Shown here in pieces: positions 11,090 to 23,100 of a stretch of DNA of 64,000 nucleotides. Below the pieces are notes generated by a model, which was not told where the DNA came from, made no database searches, and saw nothing but the letters and a program-made list of their open reading frames with translations. The DNA lies in assembly GCF_037975245.1 (NCBI RefSeq), contig NC_092576.1, positions 10,867,111-10,931,110 of the forward strand. The letters run 5' to 3'. Every line of letters starts with the position of its first letter. The first letter of the stretch is position 1. This stretch comes from Apostichopus japonicus. Lineage: Eukaryota; Echinodermata; Holothuroidea; Aspidochirotida; Stichopodidae. A program made the position numbers and the translations under genes.

Positions 11090-11144
11090 CAACTAGACCG
11101 GTTTCTGCTCTCAAACTTTATAGGAGGAGCTTCATCAGTAGTAG
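11090..11144 (-). ncRNA. Hammerhead-ribozyme-like fold of a Penelope element
   Basis: On the minus strand the order is ACTA, CTGATGA, a stem-loop with GCTC..GAGC arms, GAAA, CCGGTC, then TAGT. ACTA pairs with TAGT as stem I. CTGATGA and GAAA are the invariant hammerhead core boxes, GCTC/GAGC forms stem II, and ACC/GGT forms a loopless stem III of the kind reported for Penelope-like element hammerheads, with the cut expected after GGTC at 11096. An extra unpaired A sits on each side of stem II, so activity is uncertain. It lies about 80 bp downstream of the reverse transcriptase frame, where such motifs occur. Confidence 0.55.
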
Positions 11145-11222
11145 CCTTTGAATAATTTATATTCGGTCTGGGCGTCTCGTTCTCAAAATGCATCTATTTT
11201 CTGTGCACGAGTTTTTATGGAC

Positions 11223-12212
11223 TCATAGTGCAGCTATAAGAGCATATAAAAGAGCTTCGTGTGAACCTTGAGAGTCAGCTGATTCCTCGTTGGTACGAAA
11301 CCTTGAGTTAACAAGTAAATCTTTGAGATTTTGGGCCCTTTTGTAGGCTAGAATCGGTTCATTTGGAAACAGCTTGGATAATTCCGCGTGTTGCGAGATT
11401 AAGGCCAATGTTTCAAAACTGTTTTTTTTTTCAAATGCGTGGCTTTGATATGGGGTGTATAGGTTAGCTTAAACACCAGTGGTGGTTCCTTGTTTTTAGG
11501 TTTTGTAGTGAGGTATTGCCCACGGTTTTCAAATTTTATGCCTTTTGTGGCTGAGGAAATTTCCTCTTTCTTATAGTTACGGAGTAGCAGTATCTCTGTG
11601 AAAGCGTTCTTTTTCTGTAAGAAGTCAGTCTCATTGTTACAGAGACGTGCGCATCGTAATACTTCCCCTTTAATGAAGCCTTTAAAAGTAGCAAGCGGGT
11701 GTGCAGAGTTTCTGTCGAGGTATTGGAAGGTTTACGTGGGTTTGGTGTAGACTTTGGTGTGTAATAACCAATTGGTTTCGAACCTTTGACCGTTGAAGAT
11801 TTTCAAATCTGGGTGTGTTACCTCGGTGTGTGGTATTTCTACCGTAAACTTTAAGAAGCGGTGAATTTCTTTCAGCGTGTTTACTAGTTGCTTAAGTTCC
11901 TGATGTGTACCGTCTAGAAGCAATATAATGTCATCTCTATAGCGGAGCCATTTTAAGATTTTGTTTTCTGTCGGTAAAATTTGGTTTTCAAGTCTATGCA
12001 CAGATTTCCGGAGAGGCTTGGCTACCCATAGCGCAACCGATCTTTTGTAGATAGAATTGGTTATTAAACTCAAAGCAGTTTCTTGTTAAGATCAGTTCAA
12101 TTAGTTTTCGCATGGATATGGAAGATATTTTTTTATTCCATATTCGCTTTTTTTTCCGCCTTTTGAAAACGTTAGATAGTGTAAACCACCTACACCCCCT
12201 TTCATTTCTCAA
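11223..12212 (-). pseudogene. Penelope-like element reverse transcriptase (broken)
   Basis: Read from 12212 downwards. ILTRNCFEFNNQFYLQKIGCAMGS matches the Penelope RT block with FYLQ..G.AMG. A frameshift near 12000 is followed by LKWLRYRDDIILLL (YxDD catalytic block, with Arg in place of the usual residue), FLKFTVEIPHTEVTHPDLKI (the FT.E....i.FLD block), KVYTKPT, a stop, YLDRNSAHPLATFKGFIKG, and finally PILAYKRAQNLKDLLVNS (the yrr..nLkd.Lv thumb block). Stops and shifts show it is dead. No GIY-YIG endonuclease follows; the hammerhead-like fold comes instead. The 5' part is truncated near 12215. Confidence 0.88.
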
Positions 12213-12214
12213 TA

Positions 12215-12572
12215 ATTAGAAAGTTTTGATTACTTTCGAATTTATGATCGTTTATTCCTCGAGGATGCAAGCTTCGTTTGGCACAAATTGGGTATCATTG
12301 AAAAGCTACAGGTGTATACAAAATGATGATAAAGAAAAATATGTCCATTTCATCACCTCTTCAAATAAAATTATTTAGCTTTTAGAGGTTAAAGAACTAA
12401 ACAAAAATAAACGCCGCCAATGTCCCGAAACTGGAAACATACCAAAAAAATAAGATGAGAACAGTTAACCAAAAAAAAAATACAAATCGTATTAAACTGG
12501 AAATAATTAAAGTTCACGCAGAACCGTAAGATTTTGTTCAATAATTGAATAATTTGTTAAATAAATTTTAGT
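12215..12572. other. Spacer, nothing recognised
   Basis: AT-rich sequence between the truncated Penelope element and the MITE. Confidence 0.35.
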
Positions 12573-12576
12573 TTAA

Positions 12577-13185
12577 AGCAGCATTTTGCGTCTTTTTCTA
12601 TGATTTGTCTCAACCTCACTGACTCCACTATGCCTTAACGACATGCATAAGTAGCTTATCTATTTAAATCTTACTTCAAATGGTGGCATAAAAGTCGAAA
12701 AATTTGCAACTTTCAACGTTGTTTTTCTGCAAGATATTTACCGTTAGAACCCAATAACCTCGCCCATAATATGAATATTTAAACACTGCGAACGTCATTG
12801 ACCAATACAACACCATGCTTGATTTGTGTACAGTCTATATTGCAGTTGTACCAGGGACTTCCATTACATCTCCCTGGTTGTACCAACGCAAAGTATTGAA
12901 TCTATTTTTAGCAACGGATCATAACTAAACCTGCATCTCTGATTGGTTGAATCCAAACTAGTGGGTTTGGCGGAACTGTATGCCATTAATTTTAACTGTG
13001 GAATTTGTCGAGGACACTCTTCTCATTATCTGCAAATATCCTTAATTACTCGCCAATTAACGTTGTTGGCAAGAAAAAAAAACTTGGCTAATATCTTAGT
13101 TTGCTGTTTTGTGATTGATATATGTAAAAAAAGCGATGGACATGTCAAAAAAGTAGCAAACGGCGACCAAACGCAAAATGCTGCT
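12577..13185. mobile_element. 609-bp MITE flanked by TTAA
   Basis: The left end AGCAGCATTTTGCGT and right end ACGCAAAATGCTGCT are perfect inverted repeats of 15 bp. Each end abuts TTAA (12573-12576 and 13186-13189), a 4-bp target duplication as used by the piggyBac and Kolobok superfamilies. The interior has no transposase. An open frame crossing the right terminus is not a gene. Confidence 0.85.
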
Positions 13186-13189
13186 TTAA

Positions 13190-13943
13190 GCCGTAACAAC
13201 CTTACTTGCTTTAAGCATAAATTTGATTTACATCTGCTTCTCTAAATTACATCTTACTTATCAGCACAAACTTATTTAAATAAATAAGTTTGATAAAAAC
13301 TCTTGCATAATTTGAAGTAGATGTTTCCTTTTCATTATTCCTATTACATTAGTGACTAATATTTAAACTTTAACCTACATTTTATTTCTCAAAGTTATAC
13401 ATTACAACACAATTAAGTAAACTTCATCAATAATTTTCTTTAAAAGATATAATAATCTCAATTTTTGACTAGAGGATCTTTGCAACCTTCACATCCTATC
13501 TTTAAGATTTGTTTCCTATAAATTAATAAATTAAATTGCTTCACTATATTTTTTGCACCCAAAATTCTTATTTTATCAACCTTACCAGCTCTAATGCATT
13601 TACTTAACCATTTTATCGTAAAACAATAAAACTAAACCTTTAATCCTAAATTACTGATTAATTTTCCTCTAATCTAATCCATTTATTTATGGTTGTACTT
13701 TTTTGCCCCTTAAAATTAATCCCTTATTTCCGTTCCATTGATTTATTCCTATTTTGAAATAAACACGACCTAATATGTCCTAGTTTATCGCATTACTTTC
13801 CTCACTTTTTATTTCGTTATTTTTATTTTTTTATAATATGATAATAATTATTCTAATTCTAACCAAATTCAATCTATTTATCTCTATCTACTATTTTATC
13901 AGTCACTATATTCTATCCTTTCTTTCTAGTTTCCTATTCACAG
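13190..13943. other. AT-rich pyrimidine-biased stretch before the LRR exon
   Basis: Strongly AT-rich with T/C-rich plus strand, consistent with the end of an intron upstream of 13944. No other feature. Confidence 0.4.
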
Positions 13944-14132
13944 TGTGCGTCTTTTTGAATGCTCACCTAGAGTTGATGGTCTGAACCTGATCCTTCAGTC
14001 TGACCTCTCTCTCTCTACCCTGACATCTCTCCAGACACTGGTGATCCATGACGTCGACAGGAATCTAACTAATGAAGAGTGGTCGGCCATCTTGTCTTAC
14101 TCCGCACAGTGTACAAGCTTACAAATGCTGAA
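13944..14132 (+). CDS. LRR exon
   Basis: 189 nt, phase 2 at both ends. The acceptor follows TTTCCTATTCACAG; the donor is AA|GTAAGT. It encodes a leucine-rich unit with LTSLQTLVIHDV and TSLQMLK. The symmetric length suits duplicated LRR exons, but no second copy lies upstream. Confidence 0.7.
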
Positions 14133-17100
14133 GTAAGTATTCCGATGTAGATCATACTTGTAAAAAAATCCATCCAGATTATGGCACTTTGATGTTGCTT
14201 CTTTCAGCGCCTTCCGTTTCCTATTTGCACATCCAGATGGTTTATATTTAGGCCAGTGGCGGAGAAACAGGGGGTTGGGGGTTTTAACCCCCCCACTTTT
14301 TGAAGAGGGGGGGTTGGCCCACACAATCAACCCCCCTAATTTTTGCCAGTAATGTTCTGTTATAGCCTATGTTATGTCCTCCAAATGGCATAATAAATCA
14401 AATCATTAAATTTGAAATTGTTAAAGTCATTTCAAACTTTTACCTGGTAGGCTACATGAACAATTAACGACCGAAAACCGAGTTGGATTTGATCCACACG
14501 TTATTTCTAGCCCCTTTTCCCCCACCTTGCGCATTGGAACTTGTAGCTCATAGCGCTAACTTCACCCCACAACAGACATACACAAAATAACGTTTTGTTG
14601 CTGTTGAATAGCTTTGGAATTGTATACACTTGCCAACTTCAACGAGGTGTTTCTAAGTACATGTACGTAGGCAATATGAGTCGAAATCTGTCGCTAGACT
14701 AGCGCGCTTAGACACTATCAATGCGAGGTCGATTTCGCCGCACGTGCTTTACATCTTACACAGCACCGTTTGGTAAAAATGTACTCTTATTGTTTTTAGG
14801 CATGAATTGATAATTACATTGGTTGTGTTGTAGGGGACTACCTTAGGAGTTAGGACTATTTTGGCAAAGTTTGGAGTATGTGATGACTGTAGATCATGTT
14901 TGGAAACTTCACTTGAATCATGTGAAAACTCACCTGAACTCAAATGTAAATTAGGTTTGAGTCTTTGTTCCTGTGTGTCAACCTGTGATATGGTTAGTGT
15001 AGAACTATTTTGCTGTAACTGACTGACTCCAGTGACAGAACATGAGATTTCAATTTTCAAAATATGAAATGGTTAACAGGCGCGTATCCAGGGGGGGGGG
15101 GGGGGCATGGGGGCGCGCCCCCGGGTAAGAAAAAGAGGAGAGAAAAGAATAGAGAAGGAAAAAGGGGAAAAGAGAGGAAAGAAGGGGAGGAAGGAAGGAA
15201 AAGAAAAAGAAAAAGAAGAAAGAGAGAAAAAGGATGGAGTAGGAAATACGGCAAGAAAACTTTAATGGAAAGAGGGACAGTGACAAAATTATTCGAATTT
15301 GTAAAGCAAACAGCAGATATCACATCATATCAGTGAGCATGAAAATGGCGTTCCACGATAAACAGCCTCCAAACCATGCGCGCAGATCCTGGTGAGGACA
15401 GCGGGACGCGTCCCCACTAACTTTTTCAGTAGCGGGGACATGATATAACTTGTCCCCACCAATTTGTCTTGACCAATAGCTGCATTTCAAGTTCCCCTGT
15501 ATTGTGCTTTGGCGCAGTTTGATCCAGCATTGTGCAAATGACATGCAGCAGTTCTCATTTTATTGTATTTTATCCACAGTTGTTAAATATAGGACGGAAA
15601 TCGCATTTGCGGCAGTCTATATTTGTTTTCTGGGAGAGGACCCCAGACCCATCGTATATGCAAAAGTCTACTTGGATTATTTGTCCCCTGATTTTCTTTC
15701 TGCAGACGCCCATATATTTCTCCAAACTAAGTTTCTAAGCCATGAGATCTAAAACTTAAGGAGGTTTAGGAGCATCGTTGGGTCTGGGAAGTGTTATTTC
15801 CGGCGATCTGGGAGGTATATTTGCCAAAACAAAATTGTACGCTACGGGCGAACCCATGGTCGCGCTCCGCTTAGATAGTGTCAGAGAACAGACACGCGTC
15901 CCACCATTATCCAAGACTGATCTGCGCCAATGCTCAAAACTGTCGATGTGTGTAGTGTTCGGTTTTGGAAATATCTGGTATATTTTTATTTCCTTCAACG
16001 AAATTTTTTAGAAGCCGTCTGAATTTTCAAAAATCCCTGACCAACCTTCTTCATCATACTTCATCATACTCGTGCAATTTTGACCCGTCTGTTAGGGTTT
16101 GAAGGAGATTTTTCTATATCGGTTGTCCATAGATGATATTTTGTGCAACATTATGGGTATGTTTTGAAGTGAATTTATTCACGAGAATTGTGAATTTTCA
16201 AATTCTGAACAATGGGGCTGACGGGTATTGTGAGCCGCGATGAAGAATCACCTACATAAGCAATGATCCACAGGATATGTGATGAAGTCGAACATGATGT
16301 GTGACCGGTGACAATCTTCAAAAAGGTTATAGATGAGAAAAAAAGTATTTGGAAATACTTGGTTCTCAGGCAAAAGTGTACATATGGTTGGTCAGTTTCA
16401 AGCCAGAGAAGTGCTATTTCCGGTGATCTGGGGGGTACCAAAACCAGAAATTTGCTTGTACGCTGCGCGCCAACCAATGGTTGCGCTCCGCTTAGATAGT
16501 AATTCGCCCCCCCCCCCCGGGCTAGAAAATCCTGCATACGCCCCTGGTTAAATGCAGCTTTTCAAGGTCTGGGCAGTGCCATTGACTGCAATCTGGGAGG
16601 CAATATTTGCCAACAAATTCTTGTGCACTTCGCGCCAACTTATGGTGGCGCTCCACTTCGATAGTGAACCAGCAGTTATGACTTTTTATTTCATCAATGG
16701 CCTGCAACCCCCCCCCCCCCCCACTTCTGACAAGAAATCTCCGCAACTGATTTAGGCATTGTGTGATATCAGAAATGAAACACGTCTAAAAATAGATCGA
16801 AAACCCCGAACAACGGAAGTGCCGATAAATTAGAGACCACCGTTAGAGCATTTTGTCAGAAAATTACACCAACAAAATGTGACAAATGTCAATGTCAGGT
16901 AGATAAGAGCACAATAAAAAGGGTCAATAATCGCGAATAAGTAAAAAGTGGTAAAAAGCTGAAAGGGGCGCCAGCAGTCCATTTGAGTCCGCCTGACTGT
17001 ATGGGCGCTACGCCATTGCGTCTCTTAGTTGGTTTTTCGTTTACGTTGATGAACACATGATTCCAACGTTAATGTAAACAATGTATCGTCTTTGCCAACC

Positions 17101-20100
17101 TGCAATTTGGTACCTTCGAACACTTTGTCAGCACTGAATTTATTGGACCAATCCTATTGTAAAGCCATTTTTGTAACGATCTCCAATTGGTCAAAATGGG
17201 GTCTACGCTCGGCCCTAATCTCCGAAAATATAACATCTTAATAGCGTGAATGGGGTATAGAGCAATTGAATGTATTTTATCGGGAGGGGTATTACAATAA
17301 CATCTACGTTTATGAAGATTCTCCATCTGGGGCAAAAGGTATTTGTGTTAACAAACGAATTCTATTTTATCATCATTAGCAGGTGAAACAGTAAGCAAGC
17401 GACACAGCAAACCCTTCTTTCGTTAACAGAAATTCTTAGACGATTGTAAGTAAATAGTTACTTGTGCTGTCATTATCAGAGTCGTTTTCTAGCTGACGAG
17501 ATCATCGGGGTGATGGGGAGGACCGTGATTTTTATTCCTTCTGAAAACGAACTCGAACGTGAACTTCATGAAGTACAGTAAACATAAGACAAACGATATG
17601 TGTACGTGATGTTAACACTTTAAGAGAACATATCACTAACACATTTCTTTTCGACATTTTTACTTTAGCTAAGTTAACGTGGGTAATAAAAGAGAGTCAT
17701 GAAGACAGTTACAGTTCTTGAATTTATTCTCCTTACTTCACCCATTACTGCGAACAAAGTAGACATGAACCGATGTTGGTAAAGCTTAACAAATACGCAT
17801 CTTGTAGCGATTGCGACACCTCCGTCAGAGATATGGATGTATTCAATGCAATTCAGGAGGAGAAAAATCGGTTTTTGAGCCAGATTCGGGTTTTTGCTTG
17901 CAACAAAAAAAAACCATGCAAGCTTTACTCTAATCAACTACACAAAATGTAATATTGTTTTGAAATTGAATTTGGATCAAAGACGAAATAACAACGCGTG
18001 CAATGTGATACAATTATTGAAGGGTGATATTGAATAAATATTTAAATAGCAAGGAACATTGGTATATTTGCCTTTTTCATGTAATTCTAACATTCTGTCT
18101 TTATCTTTTTACTGAAGTTACCGGAGAGAACCAGTTGTTGCGCCCAATGAAGAATATTGCTACCCTTCTAACCTTGTCTCTTCCTTTCTTTCTCCGTTTC
18201 AGTGCAAGTTTTTGCAGAATTGTCATCCCTCCATAACGTTAACAAATTTAATTTGTAGCATCTTAAACTATTTTGAGCTTAAGAAACAATATTTCAGCTT
18301 TAAGATTCATTATTTCTAGATATCTAAGCAGTAAACTTTAAAATTCTCAGACATTTAAGTTATAATTTAAAGTGAGAAGAATTCACGAAGACGAACTATA
18401 AAATCAATAAATTTACCGAAAATAACATACGATATAAATCATGTGATCCGAGCATGCGGTTGTTACATTGTTGCATTACTCTGTTTTTTTGTGTACAATG
18501 TTGTATTTCTTCATGTTTGAACAACTTTAAATTAATTGTAAAGTTAAACATATAAACAAATTTGCCACTTCTGATAATGTGGACGGCTGTACATTCTACA
18601 ATTAATATCAATCACATAACATTTATCATACAGCAGTTCAAACTATCATCATTATTTTCTACATTACTATGTTCATTCTAATTTATTTTTCATGGAATCC
18701 TTGACTTGTGATTATAATTTATTCTGATGAGAATGACCAATTAGATGTGATTTATTTCCTTGTCATTTGTTGCGTATCTTCATTGATTTGGTAAACAATA
18801 AACCTGGCATTCCTCTACGTCTTCTACATCTTACACGATGATAACTCTACTTCTATCCATAGGTTTTTTAATTACGTTGTGCAAGCTTTACCGGTTGAAT
18901 CCATTCCAACATCCCTGAGAGCCAGAAACGTGAAAGGTTTGGTCACAATGACATTGCATTTATGTAAATGTTTTACCAACTATGTGAATGTCTGTTGAAT
19001 TGTTGATTGTTGTTGATTTACTTACAAGAGAGTTGTGAATCAGCAACACATTACTGCAACACTGTATGACGGAGAAAACCAAGACAGAGTCTTGTGATGG
19101 TAAACAATGAAATATTGAAGTAACTTTGTGCTTTGCCCTTCCTATAAAAGTACATGTTCCGCTACTCGGAGTTTTTCAACCCCCCTACCCCCCCCCCCGG
19201 CAAACACACATACAGACACTGCAGAACACTTCCGCAGAAACTATTATTTCAATCTGAATTGCAGAATAAGTCCGTGAAGTCCAACTTAATTTTTGTCCAA
19301 GTCGGTCTACAAATTGAAGACAAATTCAGCGTAGTCGTGCCAGGAAAAGAAACGGAATCGGTCTCTTTGTACTACTTTATGTCTGCATTTCCCCACATTT
19401 GGATAACATTAGGCTAATAAATATGCAGCAGCTAACCGAGGCAACCCCCTGTTACCCTTACCCCCTCCCCCGAGTTAACACCTAACCACTTGTATTAGTT
19501 TCATTTTCAAGCCATATACATAATGTTTATCAATTCGGTACAGTTTTACATCGATATATGATCTTGCAAGTAGTAATTAAGAGAGGGATTAAGGGTAGAT
19601 ACAATTCAAGTAGTCTTATTCATTGGTCAACGCGTAAACACAAGAACAGTTCAGTAATATGTTTTAATGGAAAGTGTTCAACTGTGTGGTCCACCATCTT
19701 ATATACAAACATCTATAAGACTAACAAGATTTTTGTAGTCGTTAAAGTTAGTTAAAACAAACGAATGTCTTACTAAGAATAAACGGATTCAGGCTAATAT
19801 TTGGGTGCTGACGAGGAGGTTAAAATATCTTAATTAAGTTCAAGAATTGTTCCTATTTAGTTGTTTCACATGTTTTATATAGGATAAGTGTAAAACTGAT
19901 CTGTTATATTAATGAGATGATAACAATTCTAAACTGAATGGTTATATAACTAGGAGGATAATGATAGTAAACTGATCGGGAATCCTACTGATATATAAAC
20001 ATTGTAAACTGATCACCTTATATAACTGAGATGATAAAGCAACTAGATTGATTACTCAGCTGGTATAAAGTTATCATCGAGAACCAACATATATCAGGTT

Positions 20101-23100
20101 GATGTAATGTTTATGATTTCAATCCAGACCAATGAAGAAAAACTCTGCACTGATATTTTACATTGGTCTCTTCCATTCTATTCATACAGTTAGTATTATG
20201 CGCACCGTTGGCTCCTTTATTTTTACTTGTCGTCTGGATTTGGAGACCGGTGAATGGCAGGTGAGAGATAATGCTTTGTCTAATAATACGCGGCCGACCT
20301 CTGTCTTTTCATTTTCACTATTAATATCAATATTGTGATAACCTATGTCTTTTAAATGTACTCGACTGCTGTTAGAATTATAATCTTTAATAGGCAACAT
20401 AGATTTTGCCAAAACCGGAACTGGTTGGGGTGGGTGGGGTGGGGTAGGGGGGGTTATTGTATGTATGAAATTCAACATGTTTTGTACAACATGACTTCCA
20501 AATCCCTTCCTCTTGCTTCTATTGCATAACTTCGGTCTAATTTACTTCCTTCTGACGCTGAATGTCTCATTACCTGAACAACTATTTAATAATTCATACA
20601 ATTCTCCTCAAGTATATTTCAATAACAATGAAACATATTCACTTAAATGAAAGTATAAGGATCAAAATCAATCTAATCAGGTTTCCAGCTTCACTCCTCC
20701 ATAACGTCCTAAGAAACTGTTATATTGTTGATGATGTATAAAAAAAAATCCTTAAACTTATTTCTTGAAAGTTGCACTGCATGCAAAGATACAGTAAAAA
20801 GTTAATGATACTCGATTCTAGTAGTTTTAGTTTGTAAAGAAACAATGTTATCTTTCGCAACAATAAAGAAAACAGCAGAATTCCAATCGCTCTGCAGAAA
20901 GAATGATAAAATAGATGGATGGTAGAGAACAGAGGGGGTAGGGTGTTGAGAGCATTGTTTTACTGAATGTCATTCAGCACTCACAACACTAAGTTATAAA
21001 CTGACACACCCGTATCACTTCCATATCAGTGACACCGTTGATATTACAAGTTCTGTAAAGATAGGACTATCTGGCTAAAATGTATACCTTTAGACTGCAG
21101 GTTTGTTACATATTGTGCAATATGTTGATGTATATGCCGTGTTTTTTTTTTGTGTGGGTTGTGAATGTACATCCAATGATCTTCAAGTTTGGATTCTCAT
21201 GAAACCGTAGGATGTCATGAACAATGTCAGGATGTTTTATGTTCATCTAATTTCGTTAAAAATGTTAAAGAGTCCATGACATGAAAAATCCAAGGACTAA
21301 TTAGAAATTAACGTTTTAATATTCGCATCCGAAAACAGAACTCTGAAAAATGTGATTTCAAATCGAGACAACGATGACATCATGTTAGGGACACAAGTGC
21401 CAATTCCAGGCATGTACCGGATGCGCGACGATCATACCGTCACACATTCATGCACGTTTACAATGAGAGAACAACCACTGTATTACGCTTTATTTTTTTT
21501 ACGCTATAAATGTCACGTTTTTTTTTACAACATATTGTATAATATCCGATCGACTGCCGGTTTGTTGTGTTGTTGGGGGCTGCAGTAATGTCATATCCCA
21601 TGCAATTAGCCTTCATCTATGGCCGAAATACGAAAACAAAACAACGATTATGACCAAGTTAGTGCACCAGCGCCAATTTCACTTCATTTTCACTTCAGCC
21701 AGTATACAGCTCCGTATTAGCGAACACTTCACGAAAGCAGACTATGATACCCCTTTGTTATGAAATAAAACAAATGGGCTTTAACGGTTCGACATAAACG
21801 AGTCGTTCTTCTGTCAAGTACTCCACATTAAAAACACGGAAGACCAGATCGGGAAACAGGAAACCTCCGGTGGGACAAGTGGCGATCCTTGGAGAAAGCG
21901 CGGCCGAGCACTAGAACTAGTAGTACAAGTATTAGTGTTACTACAATGAAGTCGCAATAGACGAAGTGTTTTTGCTGTGTCATACAAATTAACACCCCCT
22001 TCATTGTCCTATTGTGTAGTTATAAGCTATGAGTTTAGCTTCAGAAGGGATGGGATACATCTTCTTGTAAAAAATCTCAATGCCCCAATTTATTTTTGGA
22101 ATATGCTGGGTCATTTAGTTATGGCAATAATATTTCTTATTCGTATTCTAAGAGAACCAGTTTTTCTTGGGGTGATAGGGATGGTTCAAAATAAGTAGTT
22201 TAAAAGATTATATTCCAAACGGTGTTTAAATGTCACAGCTATTTACTTTAAACAGTCACAAAGCCAAACATGCACACAATTTAGTTCAAATCTTAAATCA
22301 TTGAACAAATTTTATTCAATATCAGTTCTAGACAGTCATTCTGAACAAGCCTGTGACTAAACCAACATTAACAACAATCATTTTATTATATGACATAAAA
22401 GTAAAACTGTAATTTCCATAGACATAATCATTCTTAAATTACACTGATGTAACTTGTGACATCAAATGGGGTTTAAGGAAAAACAACTTACCTGAAAGTT
22501 TTGGTTTTAAGCCTACAAACATATGTATGTCTATCGCTATCAATCGTTGTTGTGACAAAGTAATTAGAATGAACCACAAGCAAATAGAATAAAGGGTAAT
22601 TCAAACCAAGAAACACTGCAGACGCAACTCACATGCAACAATGTAACTCACGTACGACGACACGTATAACACTGACACGCAATGTGAAACACAGAATCAC
22701 ACGCATTAAAATAATCGGAAACCATTTACAGGGTGTACTGTTGAGTTTCTGAAGAAAGATTGTAAAACAAACCACCTGCTGCTGAAGAAACAAAGTCTAA
22801 ACATTGGTCTTTATTATGACTTTCTGTCAAATATCATTGGAGATATGGATATTTTGGCTTCCAGGTTAAAGGTACGAAGCAAACATCTCTGGGAGGTAAA
22901 TGCCCCTAAAAAGTTCAATCCCCGTTCACTTATGCACATATTACATGACATCACGTTCACGCCAATGCATGTGTCCAAATGCTTCAAAACATGCCTTTTC
23001 TTATCATTGCCGATGTTGGGTCTGGAAAATAACCATTTCATCCTTAAATTAAAAGTCTTGAATTTCAATATATATCAACACTGAGGGAATCCTGACACAA

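Larger units (their letters stand above)
14133..18862. other. Intron with repeat cluster
   Basis: Contains poly-G/C mobile repeats at 14248-14340 and 15078-16735. The rest, about 16740-18860, is AT-rich and shows no readable exon. Confidence 0.5.

Noticed and set aside
12943-13245. 100-codon plus-strand frame
   Set aside because: Crosses the inverted terminus and TTAA of a MITE and has no family resemblance.
15050-15336. Opposed Phe/Ser-rich and Lys/Arg-rich frames
   Set aside because: Purine-rich low-complexity tract; both strands open because of composition.
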